From: Planctomycetota bacterium
GTDB lineage: Bacteria > Planctomycetota > Phycisphaerae > WQYP01
NCBI GenBank assembly: GCA_021780285.1
Contig: JAJXZA010000155.1
Coordinates: forward strand, 1 to 27,694
Length of the DNA: 27,694 nt
Direction: 5' to 3'
The translations under genes were made by a program, and so were the position numbers. The notes beneath the pieces were generated by a model that had not been told where the DNA came from, did no database searches, and was given only the letters and a program-made list of their open reading frames with translations. This document shows, one piece after another, positions 1-9,203 of the stretch (position 1 is the stretch's first letter; each line of letters opens with the position of its first letter).

Positions 1-1
1 A

Positions 2-3000
2 GTTTTGGCCGGTGTGAAGTTCCTCATTACGCTTGACGCTGATACGCAATTGCCCCGCGGAACGGCAATTAAACTTATCGGCACGATGGCGCATGTTCTC
101 AATCGTCCGCAAATAGATTCTAAAACATGCCTGGTGCGCCGTGGTTATGGCATTCTGCAGCCTCGGGTAGCGGTGCATTTGCCCGCATCCCGGCGGTCGT
201 GGTTTGTAAGGCTTTTTGGCGGCGATGCCGGACTGGACCCCTACACCCGGGCGGTTTCCGATGTTTATCAGGATTTATTCGGCGAGGGTTCATTTGTCGG
301 TAAAGGCATTATTGACATAGATGCCTTTCATACGGTGCTGCATAAGCGATTTCCCGAAAATCGCATCCTGAGTCACGACCTGCTTGAGGGCTGCCACGTG
401 CGCTCCGGCCTGGTAAGCGACGTACAGTTGTTTGAAGAATTTCCTTCGCATTTTACCGCCGATGTCAACCGCAGGCATCGCTGGATACGCGGCGATTGGC
501 AGATTGTCGGCTATTTACTGCCTTGGGTGCGCGATATGACCGGTCGGCGACTGGGCAATCGGCTTTCGGCTCTGTCGCGCTGGAAAATATTTGATAACTT
601 AAGACGCAGCCTCTGGCCACCGGCGGTGGTGGCGCTCTTCGCCTGGTTGTGTCTGGGGTTAGGGCCTTCATGGGCGTGGGCATTGGGGCTTCTGGCAGTG
701 GTGTTTGCGCCGCTGTTGTTGTCGAGCGTTTTTGACCTGGCGACCAAAAGTTCAGACCTGCCTATCAACCTGCACTTGAACTACTGGGCTGCAGGTTTGG
801 CCAGTCGGCTTACCCAAGGCTTTTTATTGATTGTGTTTGCCGGCTTTGAGGCTGTGATATGCCTGCAGGCTATCGGTCAGACACTCACGCGACTACTTTT
901 TACACGGCGGCATTTGCTGCAATGGCGCAGCAGCGGTCTGGTGGCACGCGGTGTACGGCATGACCTGTCGGCCTTCGTGCTGGGCATGTGGGTTGCGCCT
1001 ATCTTGGGCGCTGGGCTGGTGCTTTGCACATGGCTTATTGGCGATGGCAAGCTGCTTTTGGCCGCCGGGCCATGCCTGCTTTGGATACTTTCACCTGTGG
1101 CCGCGTGGCTCCTGAGCAGGCCGCTCGACGAGTCACGCAGCAAGTTGGACGCAAAAACGCAACAATTTCTGCGGGCGCTGGCGCGGCGCACCTGGCACTT
1201 CTTTGAAACGTTTGTTGTCGCTGAAGATCATTTTCTACCGCCCGACAATTATCAGGAATATCCGAAAGAAAAGATCGCGCACCGCACCTCACCTACAAAT
1301 ATCGGCTTGGCGGCACTTGCGAATTTGGCGGCGTTCGACGCCGGCTGGATCGGCGCCGGAACGCTGCTTTTTCGTACGCGCGCCATGTTCGACACGATGG
1401 ACCGCCTAACCCGCTATCGCGGCCATTTCTTTAATTGGTACGACACGCAAACGCTTGAACCTCTTTCGCCGCTGTATGTTTCTACCGTTGACAGCGGCAA
1501 TCTGGCGGGGCATCTGCTGGTGCTTAAATCCGGCTTCGACGAAATGCGGGCGACTCGCCCGCTGCCGCAGCTCTGGGCGGCCGGCCTGGGCGATGTGCTG
1601 CTGATTATTAAGGATAGTATGGCTGCTGACGCGCTCGGCGCGGCATCGGGGCAGTTACTGGCGGATGCATCGCCCGGCGCACAAGTCCGACAATTGGAGC
1701 AGCTTATTGAGCAGATGAGCGCTTGCGACGATGCGTCCCTGCCGGAAAGTGTTCATGCACTGGAGCAGTGCGTTAAGCTCTCCGCCGCCGAAGCGCACGC
1801 GGCAGACGCCGCGAGCGAAGCATCCTCCAATGTGCGCGGTTGGATTGAGATGTTGTCCAAACAAGCCGCGGATTTGCGCGAGGACCTTGTCTGGCTGGCA
1901 CCGTGGGTTAAGTTGCCGCCGCCGCCGGATATGTCGCCCGTCGATGCCGAGATGGCTGGTCTGTGGCGGGAGCATTCGCGGCATTACCGTGCGCTGAATC
2001 AAAATGTGGGCTTGTCTGACTTAGTCATCGCTTGTCAGGCGGCGCTCGATTCGTTGCCCGGGCTCCATGCGGCGGCAATCGAGCCGCAGTACCAGCAGTG
2101 GCGAGACCAATGGGAATCGGCCTTGCGACTGGGGCTGCAGCGATTGCAGTCGCGACTCAACGACTTTGATCGTTTGGGGCGGCGCGCCGCCATCTTGGCG
2201 CAGATGGACTTCAAATTTCTATATGATACTGAACGAAAACTTCTCTCCATCGGCTTTCGTGTTTCTGACAATGCTTTGGACAAAGGCTTTTACGATCTGC
2301 TGGCATCCGAGGCGCGGCTTACAAGTTACATCGGCATTGTGCAGGGGCAGTTGCCGCAGGAGCATTGGTTTGCACTTGGGCGCCCAGTGACAGGTCGGTC
2401 CGGTCAGCTCGCACTGTTGAGCTGGAGCGGTTCAATGTTTGAATACCTGATGCCGCAGCTCGTCATGCCCCAGTTCGCGGGCACTCTGGTCGATCAGACG
2501 ATGCAGGCTGTGGTTGACCGCAACATAAGCTACGCCAATGATCGCGGCATACCCTGGGGCGTGTCCGAATCAGGGTACAATGCCACCGACGCACAACTTA
2601 ATTATCAGTATCGCGCCTTTGGCGTGCCGGGCTTGGGCTTTAAGCGGCGGCTTTCGGAAGATGTCGTCATTGCTCCCTATGCCTCCATGCTGGCGCTGCT
2701 GGCTTCGCCTCAGCGGGCGGCTGCGAATCTATTGCGACTCAAGCAGGATGGGCAAATGGGCCGCTATGGCTTCTATGAAGCGATAGACTACACCGCAAGC
2801 CGGGTGCCGGAGCCGGGTACTCCCGCGACTGTGCGCTCGTTTATGTCGCACCATCAAGGCATGGGCCTGCTGGGAATTATATCGCTTTTGCTGCACGAGC
2901 CGATGCAGCGGCGATTCTCGGCCGATCCGCTGTTGCGCTCCGGTGAATTGCTGCTGCAGGAAAAGATTCCGCGGGTAGCCGGCATTTTTCCGCATTCCTC

Positions 3001-6000
3001 GGAGGTTGCTGAGTCGCGTCGGCCCGTGGCGCAGGAACGCCCGGCATGGCGGGTATTTTCAGGCTCGGCCACGCCGGCGCCCGAAGCGCATCTCATCTCC
3101 AATGGACGCTATCATGTCATGGTGACAACCGTGGGCAGCGGCCGTTCGCTATTCAACGACCTTGCTTTGACGCGCTGGCAGGCCGACTACACATGTGATT
3201 GCTGGGGCTTGTATTGTTACATTCGCGACCTTGATTCGCAGCGATGGTGGTCCGCCGGAATATCGCCCGCGGGCCGCGTGGGCCAGGCATACGAAGCTGT
3301 GTTCTCGGAGGGCAAGGCCGAGTTTCAGCGGCGCGACGGCTCGATCGAAACGCGCATGACCATTGCCGTCTCACCCGAGGACGATATTGAACTGCGCCGC
3401 ATCTTGCTGACCAATCGCGGCAAAACGCCGCGAACCATTGAAGTCACCAGTTACGGCGAAGTGGTTCTGCAGTCGCAAACTGCCGATGCGGCACATCCGG
3501 CCTTTGGCAACCTGTTTGTGCAAACCAGCGTACTAAGCGAGCACTGTGCTCTTTTGGCGACGCGGCGGGCGCGATCCAACACTGAACAGCCGCCCTGGCT
3601 GATACACCAGTTGACGGTGCACGGTGCGGCGGCGGAGTTTTCATATCAAACCGGGCGTGAGGCTTTTATTGGCAGGGGTCGCTCGGCGGCTCAGCCGCTG
3701 GCGATGGACCGCCCGGGGCCGCTCGGTAATTTTGCAGGCGCACCGCTGGACCCGATTGTCGCCATACGCCGACATTTTGTCATCGAACCTGAACAAACAA
3801 TTTGTCTCGATATGTTATTAGGTGTTGGAGCCACCCGCCAGCAGGTTGAGGCGATGGCGGCCCGCTACAGCGACCGCCGGCTAACCGACCGCGTGATGGA
3901 CCTTGCGTGGTCGCATAATCAGGTCATGCTGCAGCAGCTTGGCGCTACCGAGGCGGAGGCGCAGCTTTTTGGCCGATTAGCCGGTGCATTGTTGTACCCG
4001 GGGCCGGCGCTGCGGGCGGGTGCAGAGACGGTACGGCGTAATGTGCGCGGCCAGTCCGGGCTTTGGGGGTTTGCCATTTCCGGCGACCTGCCCATTTTGC
4101 TGCTGCGGGTTGAAAATCGCGACAATCTTTCGCTGGTTCGCGATGTGCTCAAGGCTCATGCGTACTGGCGGCTCAAAGGTCTGGCGGTGGACTTGGTAAT
4201 CTGGAATCAGGATACCTCGATTTACCGCCAAGACCTGCATGAGCAGTTACTGGCGGTTATCGCCGCAGGGCCGGATGCCAAGCTGCTTGATCGGCCTGGC
4301 GGAATCTTTTTGCGCCGGCTCGATCAGCTTACCGAAGATGATCGATTGCTTTTGCTGGCGGCCGCGGCCGTGGTGCTTTCCGACAGCGCCGGTACCCTCG
4401 AAGAGCAACTCGATCGCCCCGGCGGCGAGGCCGATGCCGTCATGCCGCGGCTGGTGCCGGTTTCGCAGCCGCAGCGCGACGTTGTTCCACCACCGGCGCG
4501 GCGCGAAGATCTGCAGTTCTTTAATGGCATCGGCGGTTTGACCGGCGACGCCCGCGAATATGTCATGACCGTATCGCCTGACAACCTACCTCCAGCGCCC
4601 TGGTGCAACGTCATTGCCGGCGAGCAGTTGGGCACCGTGGTTTCTGAATCCGGCGGTATGTATACTTGGGTCGGCAATGCGCACGAATACCGGCTTACAC
4701 CCTGGTACAACGACGCCGTAACCGACGCTACGGGCGAGGCGCTGTATATTCGCGATGATCAGACGGGTCTTTTTTGGTCGCCCTGCGGACGCAATAGTCC
4801 CGGGGGCATTCCAGGCTTGACGCGCCACGGCTTTGGCTACAGTATTTTTGAACGCACGCAGCAAGGTATTTATTCCGAACTCAAAGTGTATGCGGCTTTG
4901 CGCGAGCCGGTCAAATTTTGCGTGCTGAAGGTGGTTAACCGGTCGGTCAAAGCCCGCACGCTTAGTGTCACGAGCTTTTGCGAATGGGTGCTGGGCGAAA
5001 ACCGCAGCCGCAATGCCGGCCATGTGGTAACGGAGCTTGATGAAAAAACGGGCGCCATTTTGGCGCACAATTATTGGAATGCCGATTTTGCCGGCTGGGT
5101 GGCTTTTGCGCATTGCAGCGAGAACGCACGCTCTGTCACCGGAGATCGCACGGAGTTTTTAGGTCGCAATGGCAGCGTAGACAAACCGGCCGCCATGAGC
5201 CGGCGCAAGCTTTCGGGTCGTCTTGGCGGTGTGTACGACCCATGCGCCGCCATGATGTGCGCAGTGGAACTTGCGCCCGGCGCATCGCGTGAAATTGTAT
5301 TTATTATAGGTGCAGCACCTGATCTGGTTCAGGCGAGGCAGCTTATAGAGCGGTTTCGCACGCCGGGCAGCGCACGACGAGCTTTGGAAACCGTCTGGCA
5401 GTATTGGAACCGAACCCTCGGCTGCATTCACCTTGAAACACCGGATGCCGGCGTAAACGCGCTGGCCAATGGCTGGCTGCTTTACCAGGTCATTTCGTCG
5501 CGCATGTGGGGACGCAGTGGATTTTATCAATCGGGCGGAGCCTACGGTTTTCGCGATCAACTTCAAGACGCGATGGCGGCAGCGCTGGCATCGCCTGAGC
5601 TGCTTCGATCGCAAATTCTCCGCGCTGCCTCCCGGCAGTTTGAAGAAGGCGATGCGCAGCACTGGTGGCATCCTCCGGTAGGCCGTGGAGTCCGAACCGC
5701 CTTTTCCGATGACTTCTTATGGTTGCCGTTGGCGGTGTGTCGTTACGTCGAACTGACGCGCGATACCGGTGTTTTAGAAGAGAAAGTGGGCTTTTTGCAG
5801 GGGCGCCCACTGGCTGAGCATGAGGAGTCCTGGTACGACCTGCCTGGTGTAAGCGGCCAGGAGGCAACGCTGTGGCAGCACTGCGTGCGGGCTGTGAACC
5901 GCGGCTTGCGAACCGGCGAGCATGGCTTGCCGCTCATTGGCTGCGGCGATTGGAATGATGGGTTCAATCGCATTGGGCTTCAGGGGCGGGGTGAAAGCGT

Positions 6001-6904
6001 TTGGTTAGCATTTTTTCAGCGTAAAGTGCTCGATGCCATGGCACAACTGGCCGAGAATCGCCAGGATACAGCCACGGCCGAGCTTTGCCGCAAACATGCC
6101 GCCCAGCTTCTTACCGCAATTGAAGAAAATGCCTGGGATGGCCAGTGGTACCGGCGGGCGTTTTTTGATGATGGCGCACCGCTCGGATCGGCCCAAAACG
6201 AGCAGTGCCGCATAGACAGCCTCCCGCAAAGCTGGGCGTTGATCAGTCAAACAGGCAATGCCGAGCGCCAGCGCCTCGCACTGGCCGCGGTGGAAGATCA
6301 TTTGGTAAGCCGCGATCTTAAACTCATCCGATTATTTGATCCGCCGTTTGACCATCCTCTTCAGGACCCGGGCTACATTGCCGGATACTTGCCGGGGGTT
6401 CGGGAAAACGGCGGCCAATACACGCATGCGGCCGTTTGGGTGGTAATGGCTTTTGCTATGGCCGGGCAAGTGGATAAAGCCTGGGAGCTTTTTGAATTAA
6501 TTAATCCGCTGCTTCATAGCCGCACGCCGCAGGAGGTGACGACCTATCGGGTAGAGCCTTATGTATTGGCGGCAGATGTTTATTCGGTCGCGCCGCATCA
6601 GGGCCGCGGTGGTTGGACCTGGTACACCGGCTCGGCGGGGTGGATGTATAGGCTGTTGATTGAGGTGTTTCTGGGCTGGCGGCAGGAAGCGGATCGGCTA
6701 TGGTTTGAGCCGCGGCTGCCGCAGCACTGGAAGGGATTCCAGTGTCATTATCGCTATCGTGAAACATTTTACCATATTCATTTTTCGGGCGGGGGCGATA
6801 AAGTTCGTTCCGTCCAGGTGGATGGCAAAGTTCAGGATGGCTGTATTATCATCTTGCGGGACGACCGGCAGGAGCATCAGGTTCAAATCGAAGTCATCCT
6901 ATAA
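2..6904 (+). CDS. ndvB: Cyclic beta-1,2-glucan synthase (GT84/GH94), N-terminus cut by window edge
   Basis: The reading frame is open from base 2, so the gene starts upstream; about 2,300 residues are present against roughly 2,800 in the family. Numbering from the TTG at base 5, the glycosyltransferase part shows LDADT (10-14), LLEG (about 127) and RHRWIRGDWQ (about 157), typical of a processive inner-membrane glucosyltransferase. Hydrophobic membrane segments follow at about 205-370. A glycoamylase-like domain has ESGYNATDAQLNYQY (about 854) and MSHHQGMG (about 947). Two beta-sandwich regions precede a GH94 phosphorylase-like (alpha/alpha)6 barrel with CGDWNDG (1980-1986, carrying the family's catalytic Asp), ENGGQYTHA (about 2134) and GRGGWTWYTGSAGW (about 2200). 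The known family makes and cyclises beta-1,2-glucan, and GH94 trims chain length. Whether this member cyclises its product is not shown. No frameshift is visible. A terminator follows. Confidence 0.93.
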   Translation, partial: VLAGVKFLITLDADTQLPRGTAIKLIGTMAHVLNRPQIDSKTCLVRRGYGILQPRVAVHLPASRRSWFVRLFGGDAGLDPYTRAVSDVYQDLFGEGSFVGKGIIDIDAFHTVLHKRFPENRILSHDLLEGCHVRSGLVSDVQLFEEFPSHFTADVNRRHRWIRGDWQIVGYLLPWVRDMTGRRLGNRLSALSRWKIFDNLRRSLWPPAVVALFAWLCLGLGPSWAWALGLLAVVFAPLLLSSVFDLATKSSDLPINLHLNYWAAGLASRLTQGFLLIVFAGFEAVICLQAIGQTLTRLLFTRRHLLQWRSSGLVARGVRHDLSAFVLGMWVAPILGAGLVLCTWLIGDGKLLLAAGPCLLWILSPVAAWLLSRPLDESRSKLDAKTQQFLRALARRTWHFFETFVVAEDHFLPPDNYQEYPKEKIAHRTSPTNIGLAALANLAAFDAGWIGAGTLLFRTRAMFDTMDRLTRYRGHFFNWYDTQTLEPLSPLYVSTVDSGNLAGHLLVLKSGFDEMRATRPLPQLWAAGLGDVLLIIKDSMAADALGAASGQLLADASPGAQVRQLEQLIEQMSACDDASLPESVHALEQCVKLSAAEAHAADAASEASSNVRGWIEMLSKQAADLREDLVWLAPWVKLPPPPDMSPVDAEMAGLWREHSRHYRALNQNVGLSDLVIACQAALDSLPGLHAAAIEPQYQQWRDQWESALRLGLQRLQSRLNDFDRLGRRAAILAQMDFKFLYDTERKLLSIGFRVSDNALDKGFYDLLASEARLTSYIGIVQGQLPQEHWFALGRPVTGRSGQLALLSWSGSMFEYLMPQLVMPQFAGTLVDQTMQAVVDRNISYANDRGIPWGVSESGYNATDAQLNYQYRAFGVPGLGFKRRLSEDVVIAPYASMLALLASPQRAAANLLRLKQDGQMGRYGFYEAIDYTASRVPEPGTPATVRSFMSHHQGMGLLGIISLLLHEPMQRRFSADPLLRSGELLLQEKIPRVAGIFPHSSEVAESRRPVAQERPAWRVFSGSATPAPEAHLISNGRYHVMVTTVGSGRSLFNDLALTRWQADYTCDCWGLYCYIRDLDSQRWWSAGISPAGRVGQAYEAVFSEGKAEFQRRDGSIETRMTIAVSPEDDIELRRILLTNRGKTPRTIEVTSYGEVVLQSQTADAAHPAFGNLFVQTSVLSEHCALLATRRARSNTEQPPWLIHQLTVHGAAAEFSYQTGREAFIGRGRSAAQPLAMDRPGPLGNFAGAPLDPIVAIRRHFVIEPEQTICLDMLLGVGATRQQVEAMAARYSDRRLTDRVMDLAWSHNQVMLQQLGATEAEAQLFGRLAGALLYPGPALRAGAETVRRNVRGQSGLWGFAISGDLPILLLRVENRDNLSLVRDVLKAHAYWRLKGLAVDLVIWNQDTSIYRQDLHEQLLAVIAAGPDAKLLDRPGGIFLRRLDQLTEDDRLLLLAAAAVVLSDSAGTLEEQLDRPGGEADAVMPRLVPVSQPQRDVVPPPARREDLQFFNGIGGLTGDAREYVMTVSPDNLPPAPWCNVIAGEQLGTVVSESGGMYTWVGNAHEYRLTPWYNDAVTDATGEALYIRDDQTGLFWSPCGRNSPGGIPGLTRHGFGYSIFERTQQGIYSELKVYAALREPVKFCVLKVVNRSVKARTLSVTSFCEWVLGENRSRNAGHVVTELDEKTGAILAHNYWNADFAGWVAFAHCSENARSVTGDRTEFLGRNGSVDKPAAMSRRKLSGRLGGVYDPCAAMMCAVELAPGASREIVFIIGAAPDLVQARQLIERFRTPGSARRALETVWQYWNRTLGCIHLETPDAGVNALANGWLLYQVISSRMWGRSGFYQSGGAYGFRDQLQDAMAAALASPELLRSQILRAASRQFEEGDAQHWWHPPVGRGVRTAFSDDFLWLPLAVCRYVELTRDTGVLEEKVGFLQGRPLAEHEESWYDLPGVSGQEATLWQHCVRAVNRGLRTGEHGLPLIGCGDWNDGFNRIGLQGRGESVWLAFFQRKVLDAMAQLAENRQDTATAELCRKHAAQLLTAIEENAWDGQWYRRAFFDDGAPLGSAQNEQCRIDSLPQSWALISQTGNAERQRLALAAVEDHLVSRDLKLIRLFDPPFDHPLQDPGYIAGYLPGVRENGGQYTHAAVWVVMAFAMAGQVDKAWELFELINPLLHSRTPQEVTTYRVEPYVLAADVYSVAPHQGRGGWTWYTGSAGWMYRLLIEVFLGWRQEADRLWFEPRLPQHWKGFQCHYRYRETFYHIHFSGGGDKVRSVQVDGKVQDGCIIILRDDRQEHQVQIEVIL

Positions 6905-6991
6905 GGGTTTAACATAAGGCTCCCGGAAAATGAAAGGCCCGGTACCGCCAATAATTAATTATGATAGATTATATATTCGTAATAATAATGG

Positions 6992-7036
6992 AAATGGCTT
7001 TGGCATCCGCCGTAGGCTGTCTCAAAAGCCATTTTT
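6992..7036 (+). terminator. Intrinsic terminator after the glucan synthase gene
   Basis: A perfect 10-bp stem, AAATGGCTTT (6992-7001) with AAAGCCATTT (7025-7034), encloses a 23-nt loop and runs into further T residues. It lies about 90 bp past the glucan synthase stop codon, in AT-rich DNA. The long loop makes it weaker than a textbook terminator. Confidence 0.6.
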
Positions 7037-7091
7037 ATCGCCCCTTATAAAATACGCCCGATAAAAATTTAACAATATTCTAACTTGCCTC

Positions 7092-7120
7092 TTGCCTCGC
7101 AGAGGGGTGCTGCCTACTAT
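7092..7120 (+). promoter_or_regulatory. Candidate sigma70 promoter for the TPR gene
   Basis: TTGCCT (7092-7097), a 17-bp spacer and TACTAT (7115-7120) match the -35/-10 pattern at 4 of 6 bases each. The predicted start, near 7127, coincides with the first strand of the leader stem at 7126, which supports the assignment. The score alone is modest. Confidence 0.4.
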
Positions 7121-7125
7121 TAGCC

Positions 7126-7218
7126 GGTGTCAGATAGCAGGCTTTGTCCTGCCGGGCTGATGTGGAGTGGTGGCTCCACAGATGGCGAAAGCTAAAGTCT
7201 TGGCAGGTCAATGGCACC
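7126..7218 (+). ncRNA. Candidate structured 5' leader RNA upstream of the TPR gene
   Basis: Nested pairings are visible by eye. The closing stem is GGTGTCA (7126-7132) with TGGCACC (7212-7218), with one G-U pair. An inner stem is CCTGCC (7148-7153) with GGCAGG (7202-7207). Inside it lie a hairpin TGTGGAG/CTCCACA (7161-7180) and a short stem TGGC-GAAA-GCTA capped by a GNRA-type tetraloop. GCAGG/CCTGC (7137-7152) competes with the inner stem, as a two-state switch could. It matches no riboswitch class I know. It ends about 60 nt before the start codon. No covariation can be judged from one sequence. Confidence 0.35.
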
Positions 7219-7280
7219 ACATAGTTTAGTTCATAAGTGGTTGTACTGTTTTCTGGCCGGTGGGGGCAGGAGAGTTTTAC

Positions 7281-7961
7281 ATGCGCCCAAACAAGCCCAA
7301 CGAAGTTCTAGCCAAGCGGCTGATCGCCCAGGTTCAGGGAGCCTTTGACCGGGGTGATTTGCACATGGCCCATCGTAGCCTCTGCGATGGTTGGAACACC
7401 CGCGACCTCATAGACCTGCTAGAGCATTCCAGCGCCGCTGTGCGGAAATTGGCCGTGATGTCGCTCGCTTTGGTGGGCGATTCTTCGGCGGTTGGCCCGG
7501 TGGCCCGCGTGCTTCATGATGAAACTCCAGGCCTTAACGACGCCGCCGATAACGCTCTCATGTGTATTTGGGCCAGAGCGGGCCGCCGTCAAAGCGGCAT
7601 GTTTCTCAAAAATGGTTCGCAGCATCTCAACCATGGCAACATTGAAGCCGCCATCGAAAAGTTCTCGATGGCCATACAGGCTGACAGCGACTTTGCCGAG
7701 GCCTATCATCAGCGATCCATCGCTTATGCAATGGCCGAACGCTATGCCGAAGCCATCAAAGACTGCAACGAAGTGCTCGCCCGCGTGCCGCAGCATTTTA
7801 TGGCCATGGCCGGTCTGGGGCATTGCCACGCCAGCATGGGTGATTTTGATGGTGCACGTCGCTACTATCGGCTGGCTTTGGCCATTAACCCGGGCATGAC
7901 CGCGCTGGAAGAGGCGCTCCGCGACCTGACCGAACTGCTCGGTCCGGCGGAAGCGGCTTGA
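7281..7961 (+). CDS. HEAT/TPR repeat protein, unknown role
   Basis: The start is the ATG at 7281, preceded by AGGAGAG with about 6 nt spacing; an in-frame GTG at 7260 has no such site. The 226-residue product has no signal peptide or membrane segment, so it is probably cytoplasmic. Residues 45-98 look like HEAT repeats (SSAAVRKLAVMSLALVGD; VGPVARVLHDE). Residues 107-206 hold about three tetratricopeptide repeats with the usual Ala/Gly/Tyr spacing (AEAYHQRSIAYAMAERYAEA; AMAGLGHCHASMGDFDGARR; LALAINP). Such repeats bind other proteins; no partner is suggested by the neighbours. It is probably transcribed alone from the promoter at 7092-7120. It ends only 9 bp from the argC stop codon on the other strand, with no terminator between. 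Confidence 0.85.
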   Translation: MRPNKPNEVLAKRLIAQVQGAFDRGDLHMAHRSLCDGWNTRDLIDLLEHSSAAVRKLAVMSLALVGDSSAVGPVARVLHDETPGLNDAADNALMCIWARAGRRQSGMFLKNGSQHLNHGNIEAAIEKFSMAIQADSDFAEAYHQRSIAYAMAERYAEAIKDCNEVLARVPQHFMAMAGLGHCHASMGDFDGARRYYRLALAINPGMTALEEALRDLTELLGPAEAA

Positions 7962-7970
7962 ACGAGGCTT

Positions 7971-8930
7971 TTAGTCGGCGGGTAATTCGTAAAGGCTGCT
8001 GCCGCCAAGGCCCAGCATCAAATCAAGATTTTGCACAGCGGCTCCCGAGGCCCCTTTGCCAAGATTATCGAGCCGGGCAACGAGCAACGCTTGCCGCTCG
8101 GCTCGGTTTTCAAACACAAATATTTCCATCCTATTGCTGCCATTAAGCGCATCGGGCGCAAGATGCACGGCGGGCCGCGGGTCTAGCGGCATTACTTTTA
8201 TGAACCGCTGATTGGCGTACCGGTGCGCCAGTGCCTGGTGAATTTCCAGCCCACTGACGGGCTTGGGCAAGGCCCAAAGTTGCAGGGGAATTTCAACCAG
8301 CATGCCTTGGGCGAATTTGCCTACCGCCGGCACAAACAGCGGTCGGTGCATAAGGCCGCTGTGCAGCCTCATTTCTTCAACATGTTTGTGGTTAAGCTCC
8401 AGCGCATAGAGCCGAATGGGGTCGTTAATGACATTGGCGCCGCGACCCTCAAATGAATCAATCATCTGCCGCCCACCGCCGCTGTAGCCTGAAATGCCCT
8501 GCACCGTCAGGGGAACTTCGGGGGGCAGCAGCCCGGCGTCTACCAGAGGCCGCACCAACAGCACCATACCCGAGGAATAACACCCCGGGTTGGCGACGCG
8601 ATGGGCCGTGCGGATTTTATCCGCCTGGTGCGGAGCCAGTTCAGGTATGCCGTAAACCCAATCAGGGTTGGTGCGATGCGCGGTGCTTGCGTCAAGCACC
8701 CGGACGGTTGGATTGCTGATCATGGCGACCGCAGCGCGGGCGGCGTCGTCGGGCAGGCACAGCACGGCTACATCAGCACTGTTAAGCAGCCGCTGTCTTT
8801 CTGCATCGTCTTTACGCTTGTCGGGGGCGATGCTGATGAGTTCAATATCAGACCGATGGGTCAGCCGAGCTCTAATTTGCAGACCGGTGGTGCCTGCCTC
8901 GCCATCAATAAATATTTTAGCCCGTGCCAT
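7971..8930 (-). CDS. argC: N-acetyl-gamma-glutamyl-phosphate reductase, short (type 2) form
   Basis: ArgC reduces N-acetyl-glutamyl phosphate to the semialdehyde with NADPH, the third step of arginine synthesis, in the cytoplasm. The N-terminal nucleotide-binding motif FIDGEAGTTGLQI is the signature of the short type-2 enzymes, and the length of 319 residues fits them. The catalytic Cys is in VANPGCYSSG (residue 117 from the chosen start), and the substrate-binding region follows (GISGYSGGGRQMI). Two in-frame ATGs exist. The one at 8930 (MARAKIF) has GGAAAG at a usable distance, whereas the one at 8939 directly abuts that site, so 8930 is preferred. No other arg gene is nearby. It is tail to tail with the TPR gene, and its stop lies 9 bp from that gene's stop. 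Confidence 0.95.
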   Translation of the reverse strand: MARAKIFIDGEAGTTGLQIRARLTHRSDIELISIAPDKRKDDAERQRLLNSADVAVLCLPDDAARAAVAMISNPTVRVLDASTAHRTNPDWVYGIPELAPHQADKIRTAHRVANPGCYSSGMVLLVRPLVDAGLLPPEVPLTVQGISGYSGGGRQMIDSFEGRGANVINDPIRLYALELNHKHVEEMRLHSGLMHRPLFVPAVGKFAQGMLVEIPLQLWALPKPVSGLEIHQALAHRYANQRFIKVMPLDPRPAVHLAPDALNGSNRMEIFVFENRAERQALLVARLDNLGKGASGAAVQNLDLMLGLGGSSLYELPAD

Positions 8931-9070
8931 GAATTCCATCTTTCCGTTGCCGCGAGCAGCAGGGTTGGCGCATCTGTTCCTGCAGGTGCAATGCTATGCC
9001 CGCCTGGCGAACGTCGCCAGTCAATCACCAATATACAATGACAAGCCCTGCCGCAGCCAGCGCCGGAAAC

Positions 9071-9087
9071 GCAGACATCTTGTCTGC
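9071..9087. repeat. 17-bp 7-3-7 hairpin, dispersed-repeat type
   Basis: GCAGACATCTTGTCTGC is a perfect 7-bp inverted repeat around TCT, preceded by AAC. It lies in the gene-free stretch 8940-9203 upstream of argC, where I see no convincing coding region. It has the same geometry as the hairpin at 23369-23385 (GCAGGCT-TCC-AGCCTGC, also preceded by AAC). Confidence 0.6.
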
Positions 9088-9203
9088 ATCTGCCCGAGTA
9101 CAAGGCTCTGCGTTCCGCTTTAAAGCAAGGCAGCCATCGCCTCGTAGCCGGCAAAATCGCCTCGCGACAGATTCGCACGCGCCCTCAGTCGCGGTTTGGC
9201 GGC

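Noticed and set aside
7126..7218. Cobalamin, c-di-GMP, glycine or Moco riboswitch
   Set aside because: The general shape and a GAAA loop are suggestive, but the conserved core bases of these classes are absent.
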